DNA from: Aestuariibacter sp. A3R04 | GTDB taxonomy: Bacteria > Pseudomonadota > Gammaproteobacteria > Enterobacterales > Alteromonadaceae | Direction of reading: 5' to 3' | Assembly (NCBI RefSeq): GCF_018860805.1 | Contig: NZ_JAHKQR010000001.1 | Location: 62,001 to 126,000 of the forward strand | Length of the DNA: 64,000 nt | In this document: positions 19,043 through 28,445 of the stretch, in pieces | Position numbering within the stretch: the stretch's first letter is position 1 | How the letters are laid out: the number at the start of each line of letters is the position of its first letter | The notes under the pieces: model-generated | Databases searched by the model: none | The model's input: the letters and a program-made list of their open reading frames with translations, nothing else | Told to the model about the DNA's origin: nothing | Made by a program: the position numbers and the translations under genes

Positions 19043-20538
19043 CCCTAATTAACATCAAAGACCTCGAAGCACACCTCTGGCATGCAGCTCACATCATTAC
19101 CGGGCCTATCGATGCATCGGACTACAAGACTTATATTTTCCCGATCCTCTTTTTTAAGCGCATTTGCGATGTGTATGACGAGGAATTTATCGACGCCATG
19201 GAACAAGTGGGTGATGAAGAGCTTGCCAAAGGCGATATGTTTCACCGCATTCAAATTCCACAAGAGTGCCACTGGAAAGACGTTTTTGCCGAAACCAAAG
19301 ACATAGGCCAAGCCTTAAAAGATGCGTTTCGCGGTATTGAACTGGCCAACCCAAATCTACACGGCATATTCGGCGATGCCAGCTGGACCAACAAAGAGCG
19401 CCTGTCGGATGAACTCTTATCTACCTTGCTTAACCATTTCAACAAAGTAAATCTAGGTGTGGCATCTGTTCGTGACGACGATATGGGCCGAGCCTACGAA
19501 TACCTCATCAAACGCTTTGCCGATAAGGCCAACAAAAAGGCTGGTGAGTTCTACACCCCGCGCACCATTGTTCGCCTAATGGTTAACATCCTAGACCCAC
19601 AAGCAGGAGAAAGCGTATACGACCCGGCCTGTGGTACTGGCGGCATGTTGCTTGAAACCATCCACCACGTGAAAGAAAACGGTGGCGACCCACGTCTGTT
19701 AAAAATCAAAGGCCAGGAGAAGAACCTAACCACCGAAGCCATTGCCCGCATGAACCTGTTTCTGCATGGCCAGGAAGATTTCGACATTGTTCGTGGCGAC
19801 ACCCTGCGCGAACCGAAGTTTTTAGTGAATGATCGCTTAGAAACCTTTGATTGTGTAATCGCCAACCCGCCATTCAGCCTCAAAGAATGGGGCTATGATC
19901 TCTGGTCTGCCGACCCTTATGGCCGTAAACAATATGGTTTAGCGCCTAAAACCAACGGTGATTTTGCCTGGGTGCAACATATGTTTGCCTCATTAAACGA
20001 GCAAGGGCGCATGGCAGTGGTATTGCCCCATGGCGTGCTATTTCGTGGTGGGGCAGAAGGTAAAATTCGTACACAACTGTTAAAAGAAAGCCGTATCGAA
20101 GCCATCATTGGCGTAGCGTCAAACCTGTTCTATGGCACAGGTATTCCGGCCTGCATTTTAGTACTGCGCAAATCACGCCCAGCCGATCATCAAGATCACG
20201 TGCTGATCATTAACGCAGAAGAAATCTTCACCAAAGGCCGTGCGCAAAATACCTTGTCTAATGATCAAGCCGACGAAATTTTTAACATCTATCGTAAGCA
20301 AGAAACTTTAGGCCCTAAAGCCGAAGAAATCGAAGGCGTTGCCCGCTGGGTCGCGTTAACTGAGATTGAAGAAAACGACTTCAACCTCAATATCGCACGT
20401 TATGTACAAAAACCACTGGAAGAAGAAACCATCACAGTGGAAGAGGCGCTAAAAGACTTCCAGCAAAAACTGGCCGCCCTAGAGCAGGCTGAAAATGAAC
20501 TGGAAGCACTGCTGATCAAGGAAGGGTTTAAACTATGA
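19039..20538 (+). CDS. hsdM: type I restriction-modification DNA methyltransferase subunit, first copy
   Basis: 499-residue HsdM. An N-terminal helical HsdM_N domain (residues ~8-150, IDASDYKTYIFPILFFKR) is followed by the N6-adenine methylase domain with motif I DPACGTGGML near 195 and motif IV NPPF near 276. In type I systems HsdM pairs with HsdS to methylate adenine. This copy has no specificity subunit directly after it: DUF4062 and AlbA_2 genes follow, with 4-base overlaps. It is clearly homologous to the second HsdM at 22698 but well diverged, so it is not a recent duplication. It may share the single HsdS or be left over from a second system. Confidence 0.9.
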   Translation: MTLINIKDLEAHLWHAAHIITGPIDASDYKTYIFPILFFKRICDVYDEEFIDAMEQVGDEELAKGDMFHRIQIPQECHWKDVFAETKDIGQALKDAFRGIELANPNLHGIFGDASWTNKERLSDELLSTLLNHFNKVNLGVASVRDDDMGRAYEYLIKRFADKANKKAGEFYTPRTIVRLMVNILDPQAGESVYDPACGTGGMLLETIHHVKENGGDPRLLKIKGQEKNLTTEAIARMNLFLHGQEDFDIVRGDTLREPKFLVNDRLETFDCVIANPPFSLKEWGYDLWSADPYGRKQYGLAPKTNGDFAWVQHMFASLNEQGRMAVVLPHGVLFRGGAEGKIRTQLLKESRIEAIIGVASNLFYGTGIPACILVLRKSRPADHQDHVLIINAEEIFTKGRAQNTLSNDQADEIFNIYRKQETLGPKAEEIEGVARWVALTEIEENDFNLNIARYVQKPLEEETITVEEALKDFQQKLAALEQAENELEALLIKEGFKL

Positions 20539-21182
20539 GTAAGAAGCTCACTGTGATGGTGTCATCCACCGTTTATGGCGTAGAAGAGCTGCTAGACCGC
20601 GTGTATTCACTACTCACCGCCTTTGGTTATGAAGTTTGGATGTCGCATAAAGGTACAGTACCGGTTTTTTCGAATCAATCAGCTTTTGAGTCTTGTATTG
20701 CCGCAGTTGAAAAGTGTGACTTATTTTTGGGTATTATCACACCGCAATATGGTAGTGGTAAGGAAAAAGATAAAACGGAATTATCTATCACACACAAAGA
20801 GATTAAAAAGGCAATTGAACTCAACAAACCACGTTGGTTCTTAGCCCATGACCAGGTTGTATTTGCTCGAAGATTACTAACGGACCTTGGCTATCCTGAT
20901 AGAGATGCTCGTTCAAAGCTAGAATTAAAAAAGGGCTCAAAATCTATTGAAGACCTCCGAGTACTAGAAATGTATGAAGATGCAATTCGTACTCCTGAGT
21001 TAGATGATAAGGCTGTTATAGAGCGTGTTGGAAACTGGGTACAAAAATATGAGCAGGACGACGACGCCAACCTTTTTGTGGTCGCGCAATTCTCTCGCTA
21101 TCAAGACGTAGAGCAGCGCCTGACCGAACATTTTCAAAATGTCAGTCAAGTGAGCGCCTCAGTAGGAGCAAGCCATGAGTAA
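20535..21182 (+). CDS. DUF4062-domain protein
   Basis: 215 residues. The N-terminal ~90 residues match DUF4062: VMVSSTVYGVEELLDRV, then FESCIAAVEKCDLFLGIITPQYGSG. This fold is related to the TIR/SLOG-type nucleotide-binding groups, which suggests an effector or sensor role, but the activity is unproven. It overlaps hsdM1 by four bases and the AlbA_2 gene by eight, so it is translationally coupled to both. DUF4062 genes do occur inside type I restriction loci, where their role is unclear. There is no membrane segment. Confidence 0.8.
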   Translation: MSKKLTVMVSSTVYGVEELLDRVYSLLTAFGYEVWMSHKGTVPVFSNQSAFESCIAAVEKCDLFLGIITPQYGSGKEKDKTELSITHKEIKKAIELNKPRWFLAHDQVVFARRLLTDLGYPDRDARSKLELKKGSKSIEDLRVLEMYEDAIRTPELDDKAVIERVGNWVQKYEQDDDANLFVVAQFSRYQDVEQRLTEHFQNVSQVSASVGASHE

Positions 21183-22701
21183 AACGGCCTCACAACTCAA
21201 GCAACTACTGTCGCTGGGCGAAAACCAAACCCTTGAATATCTTACCAGCTGCGAATTAAAACACTGCGGCCCGCAAGTTTGTGCCTTTTTAAATACCCAA
21301 GGCGGATACCTGCTATGTGGAGTCGATGACAACGGCCAAATCAAGGGCGTAGAACAGGCCGAACAGGTAGCTGAACAGCTCGAAAGCCAGCTTAAATCGG
21401 CCATTCAACCGCCAGTGCTGTTTTCGGTAGAAGTACAGCAAGTTGAAAATAAACAGTTATTAGTGGTTGAAGTGCCGGCCGGCAAAGACATCCCTTACGC
21501 CTTTAACAGTGACATCTACATACGTGCCGGCAAAGACATCCCTTACGCCTTTAACAGTGACATCTACATACGTGCCGGCGAACAAACCCAAAAAGCCGAT
21601 GTCGATACCATCCGCGACATGGTCATGCGCAAGCAAGTAGAGCCTACCCGCTGGGAGCGTTTGTTCTCGTCTGAACTCGATGAACAAGGTTTATCAGCCA
21701 GCGCTTGTAAAAAACTGCTATCCGCCAAACGCATTCCCAAAGAGGTCGCGCAAGCCGAACAAGGCCTACTGCACCAGTTGCAATTGTTATCTTTGGCCAA
21801 ATACGGCCGCTTAACCAACGCCGCCGATGTATTATTGGCCAGTGCGCCGGGTAAACGCCATCCGCAAGCCCGCGTGCGTGCTGTGTGTTATCGCCATAAG
21901 GCCGACGACGAATATCAGGATTTACAGCACCTCGATGGTCCAATGGTCGAGGTGATCGAGCAGCTGATTACCTTTGTGATGCGCAATACGCCATCGCGCG
22001 CACGCTTTAGCAGCGCTAATAATCAGCGTGAAGACATCCCCATGTACCCAGAACAAGCGGTACGCGAAGCCATTGTAAATGCCTTTGCCCACCGTGATTA
22101 CAGCAACTTTGCCGGGGGCATTAAGGTTGAAGTTAGCCCAGCGCACCTAAAAATATGGAACGCCGGTGCTTTTCCGCAAGGCATCGACGAGCACAAGATT
22201 CAGCAAGGCCATATCTCGGTACTGCGTAACCCAGACATCGCCCACGGCTTATACCTGCAAGGCTATATGGAAAAGCTTGGCCGCGGCAGTGTGGTGATCC
22301 AAGATGCTTGTAAAGCAGCGGGCCTACCCGCGCCGCAATGGCACTCCGACAGCAGCTCCGGTGTGACTTTGACCCTGTTCGCCACGGAAGTCACCACGGA
22401 AGTCACCACGGAAGTCACCACGGAAGTCACCACGGAAGTCACCACGGAAGTTACACGGATGATCAGCCTGATGAGCCAAGAGCATAGCCGCGACGAATTA
22501 ATGGCATTAATGGCACTGAAAAACGCCGAGCATTTCCGTAAGCATTACTTAAAACCGGCGCTGGAGATAACCCCAGCCTTGGTGGAAATGACCATTCCAG
22601 ACAAGCCAACCAGCCGTAACCAAAAATACCGTTTAACCGCGCTTGGCCAGCAGCTAAAGCAACAAGTACAGCAGCAACTAAGCGATAAGAAGACATCATG
22701 A
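21175..22701 (+). CDS. AlbA_2-domain ATP-binding protein (RecG-C-terminal-like family)
   Basis: 508 residues. The N-terminal AlbA_2 domain (residues ~12-135) has ENQTLEYL and the FLNTQGGYLLCGVDDNG segment. A GHKL-like ATPase region sits near 285-395 (AVREAIVNAFAHRDYS, then IAHGLYLQGYMEKLGRGS), followed by a winged-helix C-terminus. Two repeats stand out. An exact 48-base tandem duplication (21481-21528 and 21529-21576) doubles 16 residues at the end of AlbA_2. A 12-base repeat (22384-22455) gives TEVT six times before the C-terminal domain. These proteins are usually DNA-binding regulators. Here the gene is coupled on both sides inside the restriction operon. Confidence 0.82.
   Translation: MSKTASQLKQLLSLGENQTLEYLTSCELKHCGPQVCAFLNTQGGYLLCGVDDNGQIKGVEQAEQVAEQLESQLKSAIQPPVLFSVEVQQVENKQLLVVEVPAGKDIPYAFNSDIYIRAGKDIPYAFNSDIYIRAGEQTQKADVDTIRDMVMRKQVEPTRWERLFSSELDEQGLSASACKKLLSAKRIPKEVAQAEQGLLHQLQLLSLAKYGRLTNAADVLLASAPGKRHPQARVRAVCYRHKADDEYQDLQHLDGPMVEVIEQLITFVMRNTPSRARFSSANNQREDIPMYPEQAVREAIVNAFAHRDYSNFAGGIKVEVSPAHLKIWNAGAFPQGIDEHKIQQGHISVLRNPDIAHGLYLQGYMEKLGRGSVVIQDACKAAGLPAPQWHSDSSSGVTLTLFATEVTTEVTTEVTTEVTTEVTTEVTRMISLMSQEHSRDELMALMALKNAEHFRKHYLKPALEITPALVEMTIPDKPTSRNQKYRLTALGQQLKQQVQQQLSDKKTS
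21481..21576 (+). repeat. exact 48-base tandem duplication inside the AlbA_2 gene
   Basis: Two identical 48-base units, 21481-21528 and 21529-21576, each encode 16 residues from GKDIPYAF to YIRA. The frame is kept. The usual AlbA_2 protein has this block once, so it is a recent in-frame duplication near the end of the domain. Confidence 0.95.
22384..22455 (+). repeat. 12-base tandem repeat (TEVT) inside the AlbA_2 gene
   Basis: Five exact copies of ACGGAAGTCACC followed by one degenerate copy. Each adds TEVT to a linker between the ATPase-like region and the C-terminal winged helix. Copy number could vary by slippage without breaking the frame. Confidence 0.95.
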
Positions 22702-24218
22702 GCGCATTAAATAAGAAAAAATTAGAAGATTTACTCTGGGGCGCCGCCGAGTTTTTGCGCGGCCAAATCGACGCCTCAGACTACAAGCAGTACATCTTCC
22801 CGCTGCTGTTTTATAAGCGCCTGTCGGACGTGTATTTGGAAGAATACACCGAAGCCTTGGAGATCCATGAAGGCGATGCCGAATACGCCGCCATGCCCAT
22901 GTTCCACCGTTTTGACATTCCACAAGAAGCCCGCTGGGAAAAAGTGCGCCACACCAGTAAAAACATTGGTGAGGCCATTCAGAATGCGCTGCGTTTAATT
23001 GAAGCCAACAACCCGCGTTTACATGGGGTGTTTGGTGATGCCCAATGGACCAATAAAGAGCGGTTACCTGACCACCTATTGGCTGATCTGATTGAGCACT
23101 TCAGTAAAATACCGCTGGGGATTAAATCGGTTGCTCAGGATGATCTGGGTGAGGCTTACGAATACCTAATCAAAAAATTCGCCGACGACTCCGGCCACAC
23201 TGCTGCTGAGTTTTATACCAACCGCACTGTGGTGCATCTGATGACGCGTATCATGGGCTTAAAACCGGGTGAAACGGCTTACGACCCAACCTGCGGCACC
23301 GGCGGTATGTTGCTGAATGCGGTGATGGACTTGCGTTCGCAGGGAGGGCCTTCAGCGGATCAACAGCAATGGCGCTCGGTGCACCTCTATGGGCAAGAAG
23401 TAAACCTGCTCACCTCAGCCATCGCCCGAATGAATATGTTCCTGCACGACATTGAAGAGTTCGATGTACTGCGCGGCGATACCTTGGCTGAGCCCAAGTT
23501 TATTGAAAACGATCAGCTCAAGCAGTTTGATGTGATATTCGCTAACCCGCCATATTCGATTAAAAAGTGGAACCGCGATAAGTTCGCTGCCGACCCATAC
23601 GGCCGCAACCTCTACGGCGTACCGCCGCAGGGCTGCGCCGACTATGCGTTTTATACTCATATCATTAAAAGCCTGAAACCCGACACTGGCCGCGCTGCTA
23701 TGCTCTGGCCACACGGCGTATTGTTCCGCGACTCCGAGCAGAGCATTCGCAAACAAGTGATTGAGTCCGACATTATCGAAGCGGTGATTGGCCTTGGGCC
23801 AAACCTGTTTTACAACTCGCCGATGGAATCCTGCGTGGTGGTGCTCAATTGCAATAAATCCGCCGAGCGCAAAAACAAGGTGTTGTTTATCAATGGTGTG
23901 GAGAACGTAACCCGCGAGCGCGCCCACAGCCGCTTATCGGATGAGGATTTGGCTGTGCTCTGTGAAGCTTACTTTGAACCTGAGCGGCAAAGCGACATCA
24001 CCGCTTTGGTCGATATCGAAACCATCAAAGACAACCTCTACAACCTTTCTATCCCGCTCTATGTGCAGGCACAAACCAATGGCGAAGTGCACGATATTGA
24101 GCATGCCATCGAGGCATGGAAAGTTAGCCGGGTGCAATTGAAAAAACAGACCAATAAGTTATTCCAAAGCCTTGCTGAGCTGGGATTTGAGACTGAAGTT
24201 AGCAAGGTGGAGCAGTAA
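22698..24218 (+). CDS. hsdM: type I restriction-modification DNA methyltransferase subunit, second copy
   Basis: 506-residue HsdM. HsdM_N spans ~8-150 (IDASDYKQYIFPLLFYKRLS). The methylase domain has motif I DPTCGTGGML near 196 and motif IV NPPY near 283. It overlaps the AlbA_2 gene by four bases, and the HsdS start follows its stop with no gap. It is therefore the copy most likely to form the M2S1 methyltransferase with HsdS. The shared architecture with the copy at 19039 shows common descent, while divergence along the whole length indicates two separate lineages brought together. Confidence 0.92.
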   Translation: MSALNKKKLEDLLWGAAEFLRGQIDASDYKQYIFPLLFYKRLSDVYLEEYTEALEIHEGDAEYAAMPMFHRFDIPQEARWEKVRHTSKNIGEAIQNALRLIEANNPRLHGVFGDAQWTNKERLPDHLLADLIEHFSKIPLGIKSVAQDDLGEAYEYLIKKFADDSGHTAAEFYTNRTVVHLMTRIMGLKPGETAYDPTCGTGGMLLNAVMDLRSQGGPSADQQQWRSVHLYGQEVNLLTSAIARMNMFLHDIEEFDVLRGDTLAEPKFIENDQLKQFDVIFANPPYSIKKWNRDKFAADPYGRNLYGVPPQGCADYAFYTHIIKSLKPDTGRAAMLWPHGVLFRDSEQSIRKQVIESDIIEAVIGLGPNLFYNSPMESCVVVLNCNKSAERKNKVLFINGVENVTRERAHSRLSDEDLAVLCEAYFEPERQSDITALVDIETIKDNLYNLSIPLYVQAQTNGEVHDIEHAIEAWKVSRVQLKKQTNKLFQSLAELGFETEVSKVEQ

Positions 24219-25367
24219 ATGACTGAGCAACAATTACCCGAAGGCTGGCAAATGGTGAAGTTTGGCGATATTGCCAAACATATCTCCAAGCGTGTCGAGC
24301 CCAGTGAAACCGACCTTGAAATCTATGTCGGTCTAGAACATTTGGACCCAGACAGCTTGAAAATTAAACGTCATGGTGTGCCCAGTGATATAGCAGGCCA
24401 AAAACTTTTGGTGAAGAAAGGGCAAATCATTTTTGGTAAGCGTCGTGCCTATCAGCGCAAGGTCGCCGTGGCAGACTGGGACTGTATTTGTTCGGCACAT
24501 GCCATGGTGCTTGAGGCGAACCCCAAGAATGTTATACCTGAATTTTTACCGTTCTTTATGCAGTCTGATGTGTTTATGAATCGGGCAGTGGCAGTTTCTG
24601 AGGGGTCGCTTTCACCAACAATTAAATGGAAGGTTTTAGCTGAGCAAAATTTCCCGCTCCCAGATATAGATAACCAGTCAAGGCTGTTGAAGATATTAAA
24701 TGGTTCTGAAATGGTATTGAGAGAGCTTGAACAGAGCCTCCAATCAACCCGCCAGCTATTTACGTCGTTCTTTGAAGATCAATGGAATAACTCGTTAGAC
24801 TGGTCTAGTTGCAATTTGAGAGATGTATTACTTGGAAAGCCTGAGTATGGAGCCGCAGCGAAAGCAGTTCCTTATGATCAAGGGCGGCCAAGATATATAC
24901 GTGTGACTGACATATCTGAATCTGGCGTTTTGGATCAATCAGATGTCGTAGGCGTAGACAGTAGTTTTGAAACCAAGTTTGGGCTAAATGACGATGACTT
25001 TCTAATAGCACGAAGTGGAAACACTGTCGGTAAGACGTTGCTCTACAAGAAAGAGTTTGGACATGCTGTGTTCGCTGGATATTTAATTAGGGTTCGACTA
25101 AATCCAGAGCTAGTGTTACCAGAGTTCTTTCAAATTTTCACTTTTTCGAGCGCGTATAAAAGCTGGCTAAGTGGAGCAGCCAGGGGCGGAGCTCAACCAA
25201 ATGTTAACGCAAAACAAATTGAAGACATGCCTTTTAAGTACCCGTCAATCAAAAATCAAAAAGAGATTGTTGAATTACACGGTCGGATAAAGCCAATTTT
25301 GATTTCGTTAGCCGACAAAGATGTGCAGATAAAGACAGTTAAAAAAGCAATTTTTAGGATTCGGTAG
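24219..25367 (+). CDS. hsdS: type I restriction-modification specificity subunit
   Basis: 382 residues with two target-recognition domains: residues ~5-175 (GWQMVKFGDI… to LPDIDNQSRLL) and ~200-370 (CNLRDVLLGKPE… to KYPSIKNQKEIV). Each ends in a coiled-coil spacer. These determine the two halves of a bipartite recognition site. The second half is more AT-rich than the neighbouring hsd genes, as is common where recognition domains are swapped by recombination. It starts at the base after the hsdM stop and is two bases before hsdR. The recognition site cannot be read from sequence. Confidence 0.9.
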   Translation: MTEQQLPEGWQMVKFGDIAKHISKRVEPSETDLEIYVGLEHLDPDSLKIKRHGVPSDIAGQKLLVKKGQIIFGKRRAYQRKVAVADWDCICSAHAMVLEANPKNVIPEFLPFFMQSDVFMNRAVAVSEGSLSPTIKWKVLAEQNFPLPDIDNQSRLLKILNGSEMVLRELEQSLQSTRQLFTSFFEDQWNNSLDWSSCNLRDVLLGKPEYGAAAKAVPYDQGRPRYIRVTDISESGVLDQSDVVGVDSSFETKFGLNDDDFLIARSGNTVGKTLLYKKEFGHAVFAGYLIRVRLNPELVLPEFFQIFTFSSAYKSWLSGAARGGAQPNVNAKQIEDMPFKYPSIKNQKEIVELHGRIKPILISLADKDVQIKTVKKAIFRIR

Positions 25368-25369
25368 AT

Positions 25370-28300
25370 ATGTTTAACGAACAAACCGTCACAGAAAATG
25401 GAATTATCGACCGCTTAAAAGGTTTAGGCGGGGTAAATTGGACTTACTGCCACGGCGACAGCCTGCCCAAGAAAGCGCAGGATATCTTCGTCGATGAATG
25501 GCTGAAAGATGCGCTTTGTTCGTTAAACCCCGATATCGCCAAACAGCCTGATTATGCCGATGAGGTGATTTATAAGTTGCGTGGTGTGGTGCTAGAAGCA
25601 CGCCATACCGGTCTGGTGAAAGCCAATGAAAATTTTCATGAATGGTTAATGGCCGAGAAGACCTTGCCCTTTGGTGAGAATGGCGACCATATCACCATCA
25701 ACCTGATAGATTTCGACAATATCAACAACAACCACTTTGTGGTGTCGCAGCAGGTGCACTATATCGCGGCGACTGAAGTTTATTTTGATATTGTGCTCTA
25801 TGTGAACGGTATTCCCTTGGTGGTGGGCGAAGTGAAAACCGCTACCCGCCCGAGTGTGACCTGGCAAGACGGCGCCGCCGATTTTATGGGCGGTAAAAAG
25901 CACTACTGGAAAAACGTTGAACCCTTCTTTGTGCCCAACCTGCTGTGTTTTGCCAGTGAAGGAAAAACCTTTGCTTATGGCGCCATCAACGCCCGGGTAA
26001 AAGATTGGGGCCCTTGGCACAATACTGACCTGCGCGATGATATTTTGCCCGGTTTGGCATCGGTGCTGGACAGCTGTGAGGGCTTGTTAAACCCGCAAAC
26101 CTTATTGCAGTTGCTAGAATCTTTCGCGCTGTTTTCAACGGTGAAAACCGGTAAAAACACGTCACCTAAGCGCATTAAAATTCTGCCACGCTACCCGCAG
26201 TTTGAAGCGGCCAAACAGATTGTTGAGCGAGTACGCAAAGGCTACCCGAAAAAAGGCCTGATCTGGCATTTCCAAGGTTCGGGTAAATCCTTACTCATGC
26301 TCTACGCCGCCAAAATGCTGCGTAGCGATAATGCCCTGAAAAACCCCACCGTATTGATCGTGGTAGACCGCCGCGACCTAGACACGCAAATTAGCGAAAC
26401 CTTTGGTGGAGCGGATGTTAAAAACCTTATCAAGGTACAAAGCTGCAAAAAGCTCGGTCAACATATCGAGCAAGACAGCCGTGGCATTTTGATTACCACC
26501 ATCTTTAAGTTTAAAGATGTCGAGATTGATGAAGGCAACCCTAACGGCCTGAACAACCGCGACAACATTATTGTGTTAGTGGACGAAGCCCACCGCACGC
26601 AGGAAGGCGGCTTGGGTGAGAAAATGCGCTGGGCCCTGCCACAAGCGCACTTCTATGGGTTAACCGGCACACCGATTTCCGGTATTGACCGCAATACCTT
26701 CAAGCTATTCGGTGCCGAAGAAGACCCCGGCCGCTACATGAACCGCTACAGCTACAAGCAGTCGATCCGCGATGGCGCTACTAACCCGGTGAAGTTTGAA
26801 CCACGCTTGGCGGAACTACGGGTAGACCGTGATGCCATCAACCAAGAATTTGAGCAGCTTGCCAAAGACAATAATCTCGACGACGAAGAAAAAGCCGCGC
26901 TATCAAAACGTGCGGGCAAATTGGCAGTAATGCTCAAAGCCCCCAAGCGCATGGCTGCCGTTAGCAATGATATTGCCGAGCACTTTACCAGCCACGTAAA
27001 GCCGAAAAAGATGAAAGGCATGGTGGTGGTGTACGACCGCGATGCCTGCGTGCAGATGTACTACTTGCTAGGTGAAAAACTCGGCTTTGATGCCGTTGAA
27101 GTGGTGATGAACGTCGACCAGGCACCCGTAAAAGCCGAAGAAGGCGGTAAAAAAGACAAGCTCAATAAAGACTGGCGTAAATGGCACGACGATTTAGAAC
27201 TGCCGATTAAACAAGCAGATTTTGAGCGCTGGCAGCACATAGATGCCGAAGACCAAACCCAGAAAGACTTAATCGAAAGCTTTAAAGATCCCAAGCATCC
27301 GTTACAACTTATTATCGTGACTGCCAAGTTGCTCACCGGATTTGATGCGCCGATCTGCTATTGCATGTACTTAGATAAACCGCTGCGCGACCACACGCTT
27401 TTACAGGCCATGTGCCGCACCAACCGTTTGTACGAAACAGACGATGTGCGCAAAGACATGGGTCTGATCATTGATTACCTTGGCGTGTTTGAAAATCTGC
27501 GCACAGCACTGGCCTACAACCCGGAAGAAATCGATGGCGTGGTAGAAGGCATTGAGGCTTTTAAAGAATTATTACCGGCCCAGTTAGATAAGTGTTTGTC
27601 CTTCTTCCCCAATGTGGACCGCACCTTAGAAGGTTTCGAAGGCATTATGGCGGCGCAAGAGTGCTTGCCAACCAATGAAAAGCGCGATGAATTTGCAGCC
27701 AGCTTTGGCGTGTTAGCCAAGCTATGGTCGGCCATTAACCCAGACACCTTCTTAGCCCCGTATCGCAAAGACTATAAATGGCTGGCACAGATTTATGAAT
27801 CCGTGCGCCCCGTCGGCCAAACCGGCGCTTTGGTGTGGGCCGCGCTAGGCCCTGAAACCATCAAGATGATCCACGAGCATACCGACATCAATCGCATCCG
27901 CGACGATATCGACGAGCTGATCATGGATGAACACGCCATTTTCACCCTGACAGACAAAGAGCAAGAGCAGCGCGCGAAACGACTGGAAATTGACTTGATG
28001 GGCCGCCTGCGTGGCAGTAACGATCCTAAGTTTGTCGAGTTAGGTGAACGCTTAGAAAAACTGCGCCAAGACTACGAAGCCGGCGTCATCAAAGCCATCG
28101 ACTGGTTAAAAGGCCTGTTAGATGCCGCTAAAGACACGGTGCAAGCTGAGCGCGAAACCGGTGATCATGTGGTGACCGAAGAGGACAACAAGCAGGCCTT
28201 AACCAAACTCTTCCTGGAAACTCGCCCCGAAACCACGCCCAAGCTAATCGGTGATGTGGTAGAGCAAATCGACAAAATCGTTAAAGCCACCCGTTTTGAA

Positions 28301-28432
28301 GGTTGGCAAAACTCCAACAGTGGCCCAAGAGAGATTCAAAAGGCGCTGCTGGTGACACTGGCTCAGTTTGGTCTTGGTAAAGATAAAGAGCTTTTTGCTA
28401 AGGCGTATGCTTACATCGAAGAACATTACTAA
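25370..28432 (+). CDS. hsdR: type I restriction endonuclease subunit
   Basis: 1,020 residues, normal for HsdR. The N-terminal nuclease domain has the PD-(D/E)xK signature GEVKTATRP near 154. The translocase motor has Walker A FQGSGKS near 303, DEAHR near 405, LTGTP, and the later helicase block LLTGFDAPICYCMYLD. A helical C-terminal region for HsdM docking follows. It translocates and cuts DNA unmethylated at the HsdS site. The gene is intact, so the system could be active. It lies two bases after hsdS and 13 bases before the nuclease-helicase gene. Confidence 0.93.
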   Translation: MFNEQTVTENGIIDRLKGLGGVNWTYCHGDSLPKKAQDIFVDEWLKDALCSLNPDIAKQPDYADEVIYKLRGVVLEARHTGLVKANENFHEWLMAEKTLPFGENGDHITINLIDFDNINNNHFVVSQQVHYIAATEVYFDIVLYVNGIPLVVGEVKTATRPSVTWQDGAADFMGGKKHYWKNVEPFFVPNLLCFASEGKTFAYGAINARVKDWGPWHNTDLRDDILPGLASVLDSCEGLLNPQTLLQLLESFALFSTVKTGKNTSPKRIKILPRYPQFEAAKQIVERVRKGYPKKGLIWHFQGSGKSLLMLYAAKMLRSDNALKNPTVLIVVDRRDLDTQISETFGGADVKNLIKVQSCKKLGQHIEQDSRGILITTIFKFKDVEIDEGNPNGLNNRDNIIVLVDEAHRTQEGGLGEKMRWALPQAHFYGLTGTPISGIDRNTFKLFGAEEDPGRYMNRYSYKQSIRDGATNPVKFEPRLAELRVDRDAINQEFEQLAKDNNLDDEEKAALSKRAGKLAVMLKAPKRMAAVSNDIAEHFTSHVKPKKMKGMVVVYDRDACVQMYYLLGEKLGFDAVEVVMNVDQAPVKAEEGGKKDKLNKDWRKWHDDLELPIKQADFERWQHIDAEDQTQKDLIESFKDPKHPLQLIIVTAKLLTGFDAPICYCMYLDKPLRDHTLLQAMCRTNRLYETDDVRKDMGLIIDYLGVFENLRTALAYNPEEIDGVVEGIEAFKELLPAQLDKCLSFFPNVDRTLEGFEGIMAAQECLPTNEKRDEFAASFGVLAKLWSAINPDTFLAPYRKDYKWLAQIYESVRPVGQTGALVWAALGPETIKMIHEHTDINRIRDDIDELIMDEHAIFTLTDKEQEQRAKRLEIDLMGRLRGSNDPKFVELGERLEKLRQDYEAGVIKAIDWLKGLLDAAKDTVQAERETGDHVVTEEDNKQALTKLFLETRPETTPKLIGDVVEQIDKIVKATRFEGWQNSNSGPREIQKALLVTLAQFGLGKDKELFAKAYAYIEEHY

Positions 28433-28445
28433 CAGGGAAAGATGA

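Noticed and set aside
22384..22455. Short direct repeats considered as a CRISPR array
   Set aside because: The units are 12 bases with no spacers and lie in frame within a gene. They encode TEVT.
23415..23927. 170-residue minus-strand frame inside the second HsdM gene
   Set aside because: It is antisense to the methylase domain, with no start signal or family match.
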